Origin: Saccoglossus kowalevskii
Lineage: Eukaryota > Hemichordata > Enteropneusta > Harrimaniidae
Direction: 5' to 3'
Assembly (NCBI RefSeq): GCF_000003605.2
Contig: NW_003125589.1
Location: 1 to 48,160 of the forward strand
DNA: 48,160 bases
Part shown: positions 1 through 10,380 of the stretch, piece by piece
Numbering within the stretch: position 1 is the first letter of the stretch
Layout: each line of letters opens with the position of its first letter
Made by a program: the position numbers and the translations under genes
The notes under the pieces: model-generated
Told to the model about the DNA's origin: nothing
What the model saw: only the letters and a program-made list of their open reading frames with translations
Database searches by the model: none

Positions 1-430
1 TCTCACACCATGTTCTCTAGACCTTAAACAGTTACTCAACAGTACCCAACTAGTCTGAACACCTTGTTCTCTAGACCTTAAGCAGTTACTAACCAGTACA
101 AACTGGTCTGAACACCTTGTTCTCTAGACCTTAAGCAGTTACAAAACAGTACAAACTGGCCTGAACACCTTTTCTATGGACCTTAATCAGTTACTAAACA
201 GTACAAACTGCTCTGAACACCTTGTTCTCTAGACCTTAAGCAGTTACTAAACAGTACGAACTGGTCTGAACACCATGTTCTCTAGACCTTAAGCAGTTAC
301 TAAGCAGTACAAACTGGTCTGAACACCTTGTTCTCTAGGCCTTAAGCAGTTACTAATCAGTACAAACTGGTCTGAACACCTTGTTCTCTAGACCTTAAGC
401 AGTTACTAAGCACTACAAACTGGTCTGAAC
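1..430 (+). repeat. Segment duplicated at 27406-27835
   Basis: The opening monomers carry a rare order of variants: CATGTTCTCTAG, then TTAAACAG/TTACTCAAC, then ACTAGTCTG, ACTAACCAG, TTACAAAAC, the shortened CCTTTTCTATGG, and TTAATCAG. The same order begins at about 27406, offset 27,404-27,405. A looser third copy lies at about 17140-17560, with CTATAG in place of CTATGG. The first unit also has an unusual CAGTACCCAACTAG. Confidence 0.75.
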
Positions 431-2159
431 ACCATGTTCTCTAGACCTTAAGCAGTTACTAAACAGTACAAAGTGGTCTGAACACCTTGTTCTCTAGACC
501 TTAAGCAGTTACTAACCAGTACAATCTGGTCTGAACACCTTGTTCTCTAGACCTTAAGCAGTTACAAAACAGTACAAACTGGTCTGAACACCTTGTTCTC
601 TAGACCTTAATCAGTTATTAAACAGTACCAACTGCTCTGAACACCTTGTTCTCTAGACCTTAAGCAGTTACTAAACGGTACGAACTGGTCTGAACACCTT
701 GTTCTCTAGACCTTAAGCAGTTACAAAGCAGTACAAACTGGTCTGAACACCTTGTTATCTAGGCCTTAAGTAGTTACTAAACAGTACAAACTGGTCTGAA
801 CACCTTGTTCTCTAGACCTTAAGCAGTTACTAAACAATACAAACTGGTCTGAACACCTTGTTCTCTAGACCTGAAGCAGTTACTAAGCACTACAAACTGG
901 TCTGAACACCTTGTTCTCTAGACCTTAAGCAGTTACTAAACAATACAAACTGGTCTGAACACCTTGTTCTATATACCTTAAGCAGTTACTAAACAGTACA
1001 AACTGATCTGAACACCTAGTTCTCTAGACATTAAGCAGTTACTAAGCAGTATAAACTGTTCAGAACACCTTGTTCTCTAGACCTTAAGCAGTTACTATGC
1101 AGTACAAACTGGTCTGAACACCTTTTTCTCTAGACCTTAAGCAGTTACTAAGCAGTACAAACTGGTCTGAACATCTTGTTCTCTAGACCTTAAGCAGTTA
1201 CTAAGCAGTACAAACTGGTCTGAACACCTTGTTCTCTAGACCTTAAGCAGTTACTAAACAGTACAAACTGGTCTGAATACCTTGTTCTCTTGACCTTAAA
1301 AGGTTACTAAGCAGTACAAACTGGTCTGAACACCTTGATCTCTAGACCTTAAGCAGTTACTAAGCAGTACGAACTGGTCTGAACACCTTGTTGTCGAGAC
1401 CTTATGCAGTTACTAAGCCGTACAAACTAGTCTGAACACCTTGTTCTCTAGACCTTAAGCAGTTACTAAACAGTACAAACTGGTCTGAACACCTTGTTCT
1501 CTAGACCTTAAGCAGTTACTAAGCAGTTCAAACTAATCTGACCACCTTGTTCTCTAGACCTTAAGCAGTTACTAAACAGTACAAACTGGTCTGAACACCT
1601 TGTTCTCTAGACCTTAAGCAGTTACTAAGCAGTACAAACTGATCTGAGCACCTTGTTCTCCAGACCTTAAGCAGTTACTAAGCAGTACAGACTGGTATGA
1701 ACGCCTTGTTCTCTAGACCTTAAGCAGTTACTGAGCAGTACAAACTGGTCTGAAGACCTTGTTCTCTAGACCTTAAGCAGTTACTAAACAGTACAAACTG
1801 GTCTGAACACCTTGTTCTCTAGACCTTAAGCAGTTACTAAGCAGTACAAACTGGTCTAAACACCTTGTTCTCTAGACCTTAAGCAGTTACTAAACAGTAC
1901 AAACTGGTCTGAACACCTTGTTCTCTAGACCTTAAGCAGTTACTAAACAGTACAAACTGGTCTAAACACCTTGCTCTCTAGACCTTATGCTGTTACTAAG
2001 CAGTACAAACAGATTTGAACACCTTGTTCTCTAGATCTTAAGCAGTTACTAAGCAGTACAAACTGGTCTGAACACCTTGTTCTCTAGACCTTAAGCAGTT
2101 ACTAAGCAGTACAAGCTGGTCCGAACACCTTGTTCTCTAGACCTTAAGCAGTTACTAAG
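431..2159 (+). repeat. Mixed monomers, no strong local higher-order unit
   Basis: Ordinary 53-bp units with scattered substitutions. They include a TATATA-containing variant near 969, a perfect steroid-receptor-type palindrome at 1062, and a TTATGCTGTT variant at 1985 that begins the series continued at 2939, 4263 and 5270. No gene or non-satellite sequence is present. Confidence 0.7.
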
Positions 2160-3810
2160 CAGTACAAACTGGTCTGAACACCTTGTTCTCTAGACCTTAA
2201 GCAGTTACTAAGCAGTACAAGCTGGTCCGAACACCTTGTTCTCTAGACCTTAAGCAGTTACTGAGCAGTACAAACTGGTCTGAACACCTTGTTCTCTACA
2301 CCTTAAGCAGTTACTAAGCAGTACAAAGTGGTCTGAACACCTTGTTCTCTAGACCTTAAGCAGTTACTAAACAGTACAAACTGCTCTGAACACCTTGTTC
2401 TCTAGACATTAAGCAGTTACTAAACAGTACGAACTGGTCTGAACACCTTGTTCTCTAGACCTTAAGCAGTTACTAAGCAGTACAAACTGGTCTGAACACC
2501 TTGTTATCTAGGCCTTAAGCAGTTACTAAACAGTACAAACTGGTCTGAACACCTTGTTCTCTAGACCTTAAGCAGTTACTAAGCAGTACAAACTGGTCTG
2601 AACACCTTGTTCTCTAGACCTGAAGCAGTTACTAAGCAGTACAAACTAATCTGAACACCTTGTTCTCTAGACCGTAAGCAGTTACTAAGCAGTACAAACT
2701 GGTCTAAACACCTTGTTCTCTAGACCTTAAGCAGTTACGAAACAGTACAAACTGGTCTGAACACCATGTTCTCTAGACCTTAAGCAGTTACAAAACAGTA
2801 CAAACTGCTCTGAACACCTTGTTCTCTAGACCTTAAGCAGTTACTAAACAGTACAAACTGGTCTGAACACCTTGTTCTCTAGACCTTAAGCAGTTACTAA
2901 ACAGTACAAACTGCTCTAAACACCTTGCTCTCTAGACCTTATGCTGTTACTAAGCAGTACAAACAAGTTTGAACACCTTGTTCTCTAGATCTTAAGCAGT
3001 TACTAAGCAGTACGAACTGGTCTGAACACCTTGTTCTCTAGACCTTAAGCAGTTACTAAGCAGTACAAGCTGGTCCGAACACCTTGTTCACTAGACCTTA
3101 AGCAGTTACTAAGCAGTACAAACTGGTCTGAACACCTTGTTGTCTAGACCTTATGCAGTTACTAAGCAGTACAAACTGGTCTGAACACCTTGTTCTCTAG
3201 ACCTTAAGCAGTTACGAAACAGTACAAACTGGTCTGAACACCGTGTTCTCTAGTCCTTAAGCAGTTACAAAACAGTACAAACTGCTCTGAACACCTTGTT
3301 CTCTAGACCTTAAGCAGTTACTAAACAGTACGAACTGGTCTGAACACCTTGTTCTCTAGAGCTTAAGCAGTTACTATGCAGTACGAACTGGTCTGAACAC
3401 CTTGTTCTCTAGACCTTAAGCAGTTACTAAGCAGTACAAACTGGTCTGAACACCTTGTTATCTAGGCCTTAAGCAGTTACTAAACAGTACAAACTGGTTT
3501 GAACACCTTGTTCTCTAGACCTTAAGCAGTTACTAAGCAGTACAAACTGGTCTGAACACCTTGTTCTCTAGACCTTAAGCAGTTACTAAGCAGTACAAAC
3601 TGGTATGAACACCTTGTTTACTAGACCTTAAGCAGTTACTAAGCAGTATAAACTGTTCAGAACACCTTGTTCTCTAGACCTTAAGCAGTTACTAGCAGTA
3701 CAAACTGGCCTGAACACCTTTTTCTCTAGACCTTAAGCAGTTACTATGCAGTACAAACTGGTCTGAACATTTTGTTCTCTAGACCTTAAGCAGTTACTAA
3801 GCAGTACAAA
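2160..3810 (+). repeat. Higher-order block, ~1.65 kb, first copy
   Basis: A series of about 31 monomers with an ordered set of private variants: GGTCCGAAC, ACTGAGCAG, TCTACACC, AAAGTGG, GACATTAAG, GTACGAAC, TTATCTAGGCC, GACCTGAAG, ACTAATCTG, GACCGTAAG, GGTCTAAAC, TTACGAAAC, TTATGCTG, AGAGCTTAAG, and CATTTTG at the end. The same order recurs 2,331 bp downstream (44 monomers minus one base); for example TCTACACC at 2295 pairs with 4626, and TTATGCTG at 2939 pairs with 5270. Confidence 0.85.
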
Positions 3811-3924
3811 CTGGTCTGAACACCTTGTTCCCTAGACTTTAAGCAGTTACTAAGCAGTACAAACTGGTCTGAACACCTTGTTATCTAGGCCTTAAGCAGT
3901 TACTAAACAGTACAAACTGGTTTG

Positions 3925-4510
3925 AACACCTTGTTCTCTAGACCTGAAGCAGTTACTAAGCAGTACAAACTAATCTGAACACCTTGTTCTCTAGACCGTA
4001 AGCAGTTACTAAGCAGTACAAACTGGTCTAAACACCTTGTTCTCTAGACCTTAAGCAGTTATGAAACAGTACAAACTGGTCTGAACACCATGTTCTCTAG
4101 ACCTTAAGCAGTTACAAAACAGTACAAACTGCTCTGAACACCTTGTTCTCTAGACCTTAAGCAGTTACTAAACAGTACAAACTGGTCTGATCACCTTGTT
4201 CTCTAGACCTTAAGCAGTTACTAAACAGTACAAACTGGTCTAAACACCTTGCTCTCTAGACCTTATGCTGTTACTAAGCAGTACACACAAGTTTGATCAC
4301 CTTGTTCTCTAGATCTTAAGCAGTTACTAAGCAGTACAAACTGGTCTGAACACCTTGTTCTCTAGACCTTAAGCAGTTACTAAGCAGTACAAGCTGGTCC
4401 GAACACCTTGTTCTCTAGACCTTAAGCAGTTACTAAGCAGTACAAACTGGTCTGAACACCTTGTTGTCTAGACCTTATGCAGTTACTAAGCAGTACAAAC
4501 TGGTCTGAAC
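3925..4510 (+). repeat. Partial third copy of the 2.16-kb block
   Basis: GACCTGAAG, ACTAATCTG, GACCGTAAG, TATGAAAC, CATGTTC, TTACAAAAC, TTATGCTG, GATCTTAAG, GGTCCGAAC and TTGTTGTCTAG follow in the same order as 2601-3186, with a constant offset of 1,324 bp (25 monomers minus one base). The series breaks off after the TTATGCAG monomer. A private variant, ACACACAAGTTTGATC, lies near 4280. Confidence 0.8.
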
Positions 4511-6141
4511 ACCTTGTTCTCTAGACCTTAAGCAGTTACTAAGCAGTACAAGCTGGTCCGAACACCTTGTTCTCTAGACCTTAAGCAGTTACTGAGCAGT
4601 ACAAACTGGTCTGAACACCTTGTTCTCTACACCTTAAGCAGTTACTAAGCAGTACAAAGTGGTCTGAACACCTTGTTCTCTAGACCTTAAGCAGTTACTA
4701 AACAGTACAAACTGCTCTGAACACCTTGTTCTCTAGACATTAAGCAGTTACTAAACAGTACGAACTGGTCTGAACACCTTGTTCTCTAGACCTTAAGCAG
4801 TTACTAAGCAGTACAAACTGGTCTGAACACCTTGTTATCTAGGCCTTAAGCAGTTACTAAACAGTACAAACTGGTCTGAACACCTTGTTCTCTAGACCTT
4901 AAGCAGTTACTAAGCAGTACAAACTGGTCTGAACACCTTGTTCTCTAGACCTGAAGCAGTTACTAAGCAGTACAAACTAATCTGAACACCTTGTTCTCTA
5001 GACCGTAAGCAGTTACTAAGCAGTACAAACTGGTCTAAACACCTTGTTCTCTAGACCTTAAGCAGTTATGAAACAGTACAAACTGGTCTGAACACCATGT
5101 TCTCTAGACCTTAAGCAGTTACAAAACAGTACAAACTGCTCTGAACACCTTGTTCTCTAGACCTTAAGCAGTTACTAAACAGTACAAACTGGTCTGAACA
5201 CCTTGTTCTCTAGACCTTAAGCAGTTACTAAACAGTACAAACTGGTCTAAACACCTTGCTCTCTAGACCTTATGCTGTTACTAAGCAGTACAAACAAGTT
5301 TGAACACCTTGTTCTCTAGATCTTAAGCAGTTACTAAGCAGTACAAACTGGTCTGAACACCTTGTTCTCTAGACCTTAAGCAGTTACTAAGCAGTACAAG
5401 CTGGTCCGAACACCTTGTTCTCTAGACCTTAAGCAGTTACTAAGCAGTACAAACTGGTCTGAACACCTTGTTGTCTAGACCTTATGCAGTTACTAAGCAG
5501 TACAAACTGGTCTGAACACCTTGTTCTCTAGACCTTAAGCAGTTACGAAACAGTACAAACTGGTCTGAACACCGTGTTCTCTAGTCCTTAAGCAGTTACA
5601 AAACAGTACAAACTGCTCTGAACACCTTGTTCTCTAGACCTTAAGCAGTTACTAAACAGTACGAACTGGTCTGAACACCTTGTTCTCTAGAGCTTAAGCA
5701 GTTTCTAAGCAGTACGAACTGATCTGAACACCTTGTTCTCTAGACCTTAAGCAGTTACTAAGCAGTACAAACTGGTCTGAACACCTTGTTATCTAGGCCT
5801 TAAGCAGTTACTAAACAGTACAAACTGGTTTGAACACCTTGTTCTCTAGACCTTAAGCAGTTACTAAGCAGTACAAACTGGTCTGAACACCTTGTTCTCT
5901 AGACCTTAAGCAGTTACTAAGCAGTACAAACTGGTATGAACACCTTGTTCTCTAGACCTTAAGCAGTTACTAAGCAGTATAAACTGTTCAGAACACCTTG
6001 TTCTCTAGACCTTAAGCAGTTACTAGCAGTACAAACTGGTCTGAACACCTTTTTCTCTAGACCTTAAGCAGTTACTATGCAGTACAAACTGGTCTGAACA
6101 TTTTGTTCTCTAGACCTTAAGCAGTTACTAAGCAGTACAAA
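4491..6141 (+). repeat. Higher-order block, ~1.65 kb, second copy
   Basis: Colinear with 2160-3810 at offset 2,331. Paired markers include the missing A in TTACTAGCAG (3691 and 6022), CATTTTG (about 3769 and 6100) and TTATCTAGGCC (about 3457 and 5788). Homology stops near 6141, where TTCTATATACC follows instead of TTCCCTAGAC. Confidence 0.85.
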
Positions 6142-7140
6142 CTGGTCTGAACACCTTGTTCTATATACCTTAACCACTTACTTAGCAGTACAAACTGGTC
6201 TGAACACCTTGTTCTCTAGACCTTAAGCAGTTACTAAACAGTACAAACTGGTCTGAACACCTTGTTCTCTAGACCTTAAGCAGTTACAAAACAGTACAAA
6301 CTGGTCTGAATACCTTGTTCTTTAGAACTTAATCAGTTACTAAACAGTACAAACTGCTCTGAACACCTTGTTCTCTAGACCTTAAGCAGTTACTAAACAG
6401 TACAAACTGGTCTGAACACCTTGTTCTCTAGACCTTAAGCAGTTACTAAGCACTACAAACTGGTCTGAACACCTTGTTCTCTAGACCTTAAGCAGTTACT
6501 AAGCAGTACAAACTGGTCTGAACATTTTTTTCTCTAGACCTTAAGCAGTTACTAAACAGTACAAACTGGTCTGAACACCATGTTCTCTAGACCTTAAGCA
6601 GTTACTAAATAGTACAAACTGGTCTGAAGACTTTGTTCTCTAGACTTTAAGCAGTTACTAAACAGTACAAACTGGTCTGAACACCTTGTTCTCTAGACCT
6701 TAAGCAGTTATAAAACAGTACAAACTGGTCTGAACACCTTGTTCTCTAGACCTTAAGCAGTTACTAAGCAGTTCAAACTAATCTGACCACCTTGTTCTCT
6801 AGACCTTAAGCAGTTACTAAACAGTACAAACTGGTCTGAACACCTTGTTCTCTAGACCTTAAGCAGTTACTAAGCAGTACAAACTGATCTGAGCACCTTG
6901 TTCTCCAGACCTTAAGCAGTTACTAAGCAGTACAGACTGGTATGAACGCCTTGTTCTCTAGACCTTAAGCAGTTACTGAGCAGTACAAACTGGTCTGAAG
7001 ACCTTGTTCTCTAGACCTTAGCAGTTACTAAACAGTACAAACTGGTCTGACACCTTGTTCTCTAGACCTTAAGCAGTTACTAAGCAGTACAAACTGTTCT
7101 AAACACCTTGTTCTCTCGACCTTAAGCAGTTACTAAACAG

Positions 7141-8760
7141 TACAAACTGGTCTGAACACCATGTTATCTAGGCCTTAAGCAGTTACTAAACAGTACAAAC
7201 TGGTCTGAACACCTTGTTCTCTATACCTTAAACAGTTACTAAGCAGTACAAACTGGTCTGAACACCTTGTTCTCTAGACCTGAAGCAGTTACTAAGCAGT
7301 ACAAACTAATCTGAACACCTTCTTCTCTAGACCTTAAGAAGTTACTAAGCAGTACAAACTGGTCTGAACACTTTTTTTTCTCTAGACGTTAAGCAGTTAC
7401 TAAACAATACAAACTGGTCTGAACACCTTGTTCTCTAGACCTGAAGCAGTTACTAAGCAGTACAAACTGGTCTGAACACCTTGTTCTCTAGACCTTAAGC
7501 AGTCACGAAACAGTACAAACTGCTCTGAACACCATGTTCTCTAGACCTTAAGCAGTTACAAAACCGTACAAACTGCTCTCAACACCTTGTTCTCTAGACC
7601 TTAAGCAGTTACTAAACAGTACGAACTGGTCTGAACACCTTGTTCTCTGGACCTTAAGCAGTTACTAAACAGTACAAACTGGTCTGAACACCTTGTTCTC
7701 TTGACCTTAAGCAGTTACTAAACAATACAAACTGGTCTGAACACCTTGTTCTCTAGACCTTAAGCAGTTACTAAGCAGTATAAACTGTTCAGAACACCTT
7801 GTTCTCTAGACCTTAAGCAGTTACTAGGCAGTACAAACTGGTCTGAACACCTTTTTCTCTAGACCTTAAGCAGTTACTATGCAGTACAAACTGGTCTGAA
7901 CAATTTGTTCTTTAGACCTTAATCAGTTACTAAGCAGTACAAACTGGTCTGAACACCTTGTTCTATATACCTTAAGCACTTACTAAGCAGTACAAACTGG
8001 TCTGAACACCTTGTTCTCTAGACCTTAAGCAGTTACTAAGCAGTACAAACTGGTCTGAACACTTTTTTCTCTAGACCTTAAGCAGTTACTAAACAGTACA
8101 AACTGGTCTGAACACCTTGTTCTCTAGACCTTAAGCAGTTACTAAACAGTACAAACTGCTCTGAACACTTTGTTCTCTAGACCTTAAGCAGTTACTAAAC
8201 AGTACGAACTGGTCTGAACACCTTGTTCTCTAGACCTTAAGCAGTTACTAAGCAGTACAAACTGGTCTGAACACCATGTTATCTAGGCCTTAAGCAGTTA
8301 CTAAACAGTACAAACTGGTCTGAACACCTTGTTCTCTATACCTTAAACAGTTACTAAGCAGTACAAACTGGTCTGAACACCTTGTTCTCTAGACCTGAAG
8401 CAGTTACTAAGCAGTACAAACTAATCTGAACACCTTCTTCTCTAGACCTTAAGAAGTTACTAAGCAGTACAAACTGGTCTGAACACTTTTTTTTCTCTAG
8501 ACGTTAAGCAGTTACTAAACAATACAAACTGGTCTGAACACCTTGTTCTCTAGACCTGAAGCAGTTACTAAGCAGTACAAACTGGTCTGAACACCTTGTT
8601 CTCTAGACCTTAAGCAGTCACGAAACAGTACAAACTGCTCTGAACACCATGTTCTCTAGACCTTAAGCAGTTACAAAACCGTACAAACTGCTCTCAACAC
8701 CTTGTTCTCTAGACCTTAAGCAGTTACTAAACAGTACGAACTGGTCTGAACACCTTGTTC
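7141..8760 (+). repeat. 1,115-bp tandem duplication (21-mer)
   Basis: ATGTTATCTAGG occurs at 7161 and 8276, and the eight-T variant of CTTTTTTTTC at 7371 and 8486, both 1,115 bp apart (21 x 53 = 1,113 plus 2). Between these markers the variant order is the same: CTATACCTTAAACAG, GACCTGAAG, ACTAATCTG, CCTTCTTCTC, TTAAGAAG, GACGTTAAG, AGTCACGAAAC and AACCGTAC. The TATAAACTGTTCAG monomer is 1,062 bp apart (7781 and 8843), so the second copy has lost one 53-bp unit. Confidence 0.85.
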
Positions 8761-8852
8761 TCTAGAGCTTAAGCAGTTACTAAACAGTACAAACTGGTCT
8801 GAACACCTTGTTCTCTAGACCTTAAGCAGTTACTAAGCAGTATAAACTGTTC

Positions 8853-8867
8853 AGAACACCTTGTTCT
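8853..8867 (+). promoter_or_regulatory. Perfect 12/12 steroid-receptor-type palindrome in a variant monomer
   Basis: AGAACA-CCT-TGTTCT, an exact palindromic element with a 3-base spacer. It is created where GGTCTGAAC is replaced by GTTCAGAAC or GGTCAGAAC. Other perfect copies start at 1062, 3659, 5990, 7791, 11596, 12537, 12749, 14381, 23815, 29564, 30505, 31244, 33576, 34530, 37815, 38396, 38873, 45022, 45393 and 47885. The list is from reading by eye and may be incomplete. Function is unproven. Confidence 0.5.
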
Positions 8868-9140
8868 CTAGACCTTAAGCAGTTACTAAGCAGTAGAAAC
8901 TGGTCTAAACACCTTGTTCTGTAGACCTTAAGCAGTTACTAAACAGTACAAACTGGTCTGAACACCTTGTTCTCTAGACCTTAAGCAGTTACTAAGCAGT
9001 ACAGACTGGTATGAACACCTTGTTCTCTAGACCTTAAGCAGTTACTAAACAGTACAAACTGGTCTGAACACCTTGTTCTCCAGATCTTAAGCAGTTACTA
9101 AACAGTACAAACTGGTCTGAACACCTTGTTCTCTAGACCT

Positions 9141-9162
9141 TAAGCAGTTACTAAGCAGTACA
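9141..9162 (+). repeat. Internal 11-bp imperfect tandem duplication within the monomer
   Basis: In G-type monomers TAAGCAGTTAC (9141-9151) is followed directly by TAAGCAGTACA (9152-9162). The first eight bases are identical. A-type monomers (ACTAAACAG) differ by one base in the second copy. This suggests the present unit grew by an 11-bp duplication, and it explains the 42-bp deletion monomers described separately. Confidence 0.8.
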
Positions 9163-9180
9163 AACTGGTCTGAACACCTT

Positions 9181-9233
9181 GTTCTCTAGACCTTAAGCAG
9201 TTACTAAACAGTACAAACTGGTCTGAACACCTT
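9181..9233 (+). repeat. Reference monomer (53 bp, near consensus)
   Basis: One representative unit in the cleanest part of the array. Landmarks in order: TCTAGA palindrome 9185-9190, CTTAAG palindrome 9192-9197, CAGTT 9198-9202, GTAC 9211-9214, AACTG 9216-9220, GGTCT 9220-9224, GAACA 9225-9229, then the CCT spacer running into the next unit. Base composition of the G-type unit is 16 A, 15 T, 13 C and 9 G. The consensus has no CpG. Forward stops occur as TAG in CTCTAG, TAA in TTAAG and ACTAA, and TGA in TCTGAAC; reverse stops lie opposite TTA and CTA. Since 53 is 2 modulo 3, a frame meets all of these within three units. Confidence 0.95.
9198..9220 (+). other. Inverted repeat B: CAGTT / 13 bases / AACTG
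   Basis: CAGTT (9198-9202) and AACTG (9216-9220) are exact reverse complements separated by 13 bases. The second arm shares its last G with the first G of inverted repeat A. Together with A and the intervening TTAAG it accounts for all 53 bases of the unit. Five base pairs with a 13-base loop is weak, so physical folding is uncertain. Confidence 0.55.
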
Positions 9234-9245
9234 GTTCTCTAGACC
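9220..9245 (+). other. Inverted repeat A: hairpin- or cruciform-capable GGTCT-GAACA / TGTTC-AGACC
   Basis: GGTCT (9220-9224) plus GAACA (9225-9229), a 3-base CCT loop, then TGTTC (9233-9237), a 3-base TCT bulge and AGACC (9241-9245). This gives 10 base pairs with one bulge and recurs in most monomers. Common variants break one arm: GCTCT, AATCT, GGTTT or GGTCC on the left, and AGGCC, AGATC, ATACC or AGTCC on the right. I saw no obvious compensating change in the partner arm, so there is no covariation evidence that a folded form is selected. Confidence 0.75.
9224..9238 (+). promoter_or_regulatory. Steroid-receptor-like palindrome, 11/12 match (in most monomers)
   Basis: T-GAACA-CCT-TGTTC-T matches the established glucocorticoid/androgen/progesterone/mineralocorticoid receptor palindrome AGAACAnnnTGTTCT at every defined position except the first. 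The three-base spacing is correct. The site is repeated hundreds of times at 53-bp spacing. What is seen is the motif; receptor binding is inference and would require a vertebrate-type host. Recurrent half-site variants (TGTTAT, TGTTGT, TGTTCC, TGCTCT, TAAACA) show that many copies are degraded. Confidence 0.45.
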
Positions 9246-10380
9246 TTAAGCAGTTACTAAGCAGTACAAACTGGTCTGAACACCTTGTTCTCTAGACCTT
9301 AAGCAGTTACTAAACAGTACAAACTGGTCTGAACACCTTGTTCTCTAGACCTTAAGCAGTTACTAAGCAGTACAGACTGGTCTGAACACCTTGTTCTCCA
9401 GACCTTAAGCAGTTACTAAACAGTACAAACTGGTCTGAACACCTTCTTCTCTAGACCTTAAGCAGTTACTAAACAGTACAAACTGGTCTGAACACCGTGT
9501 TCTCTAGACCTTAAGCAGTTACTAAGCAGTTCAAACTGGTCTGAACATCTTGTTCTCTAGACCTTAAGCAGTTACTAAACAGTACAAACTGGTCTGAACA
9601 CATTGTTCACTAGACCTTAAGCAGTTACTAAACAGTACAAACTGGTCTGAACACCTTGTTCTCTAGACCTTAAGCAGTTACTAAACAGTACAAACTGGTC
9701 TGAACACCTTGTTCTCTAGACCTTAAGCAGTTACTAAGCAGTACAAACTGGTCTGAACACCTTGGTCCCTAGACCTTAAGCAGTTACTAAGCAGTACAAA
9801 CTGGTCTGAACACCGTGTTCTTCAGACCTTAAGCAGTTACTAAACAGTACAAACTGGTCTGAACACCTTGTTCTCTAGACCTTAAGCAGTTACTAAGCAG
9901 TACAAACTGGTCTGAACACCTTGTTCTCTAGACCTTAAGCAGTTACTAAACAGTACAAACTGGTCTGAACACCTTGTTCTCTAGACCTTAAGCAGTTACT
10001 AAGCAGTACAGACTGGTCTGAACACCTTGTTCTCCAGACCTTAAGCAGTTACTAAACAGTACAAACTGGTCTGAACACCTTCTTCTCTAGACCTTAAGCA
10101 GTTACTAAACAGTACAAACTGGTCTGAACACCTTCTTCTCTAGACCTTAAGCAGTTACTAAACAGTACAAACTGGTCTGAACACCGTGTTCTCTAGACCT
10201 TAAGCAGTTACTAAGCAGTTCAAACTGGTCTGAACATCTTGTTCTCTAGACCTTAAGCAGTTACTAAGCAGTACAAACTGGTCTGAACACCATGTTCACT
10301 AGACCTTAAGCAGTACTAAACAGTACAAATGCTCTGAACACTTTGTTCTCTAGACCTTAAGCAGTTACTAATCAGTACGA

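Larger units (their letters stand above)
9050..10300 (+). repeat. Homogenised core with near-consensus monomers
   Basis: The most uniform stretch of the window. From about 9085 to 9430 monomers alternate A-type (ACTAAACAG) and G-type (ACTAAGCAG), giving a 106-bp dimer. Markers CTCCAGACC (9395 and 10031, 636 bp apart) and CAGTTCAAAC (about 9527 and 10216, 689 bp apart) show a 12- to 13-monomer duplication inside the core. The extra unit is a doubled CCTTCTTCTCTAG monomer. Confidence 0.75.

Noticed and set aside
9220-9245. Intrinsic transcription terminators from hairpin A
   Set aside because: The stem is followed by TTAAG, not a T-run, and the context is eukaryotic satellite rather than bacterial operons.
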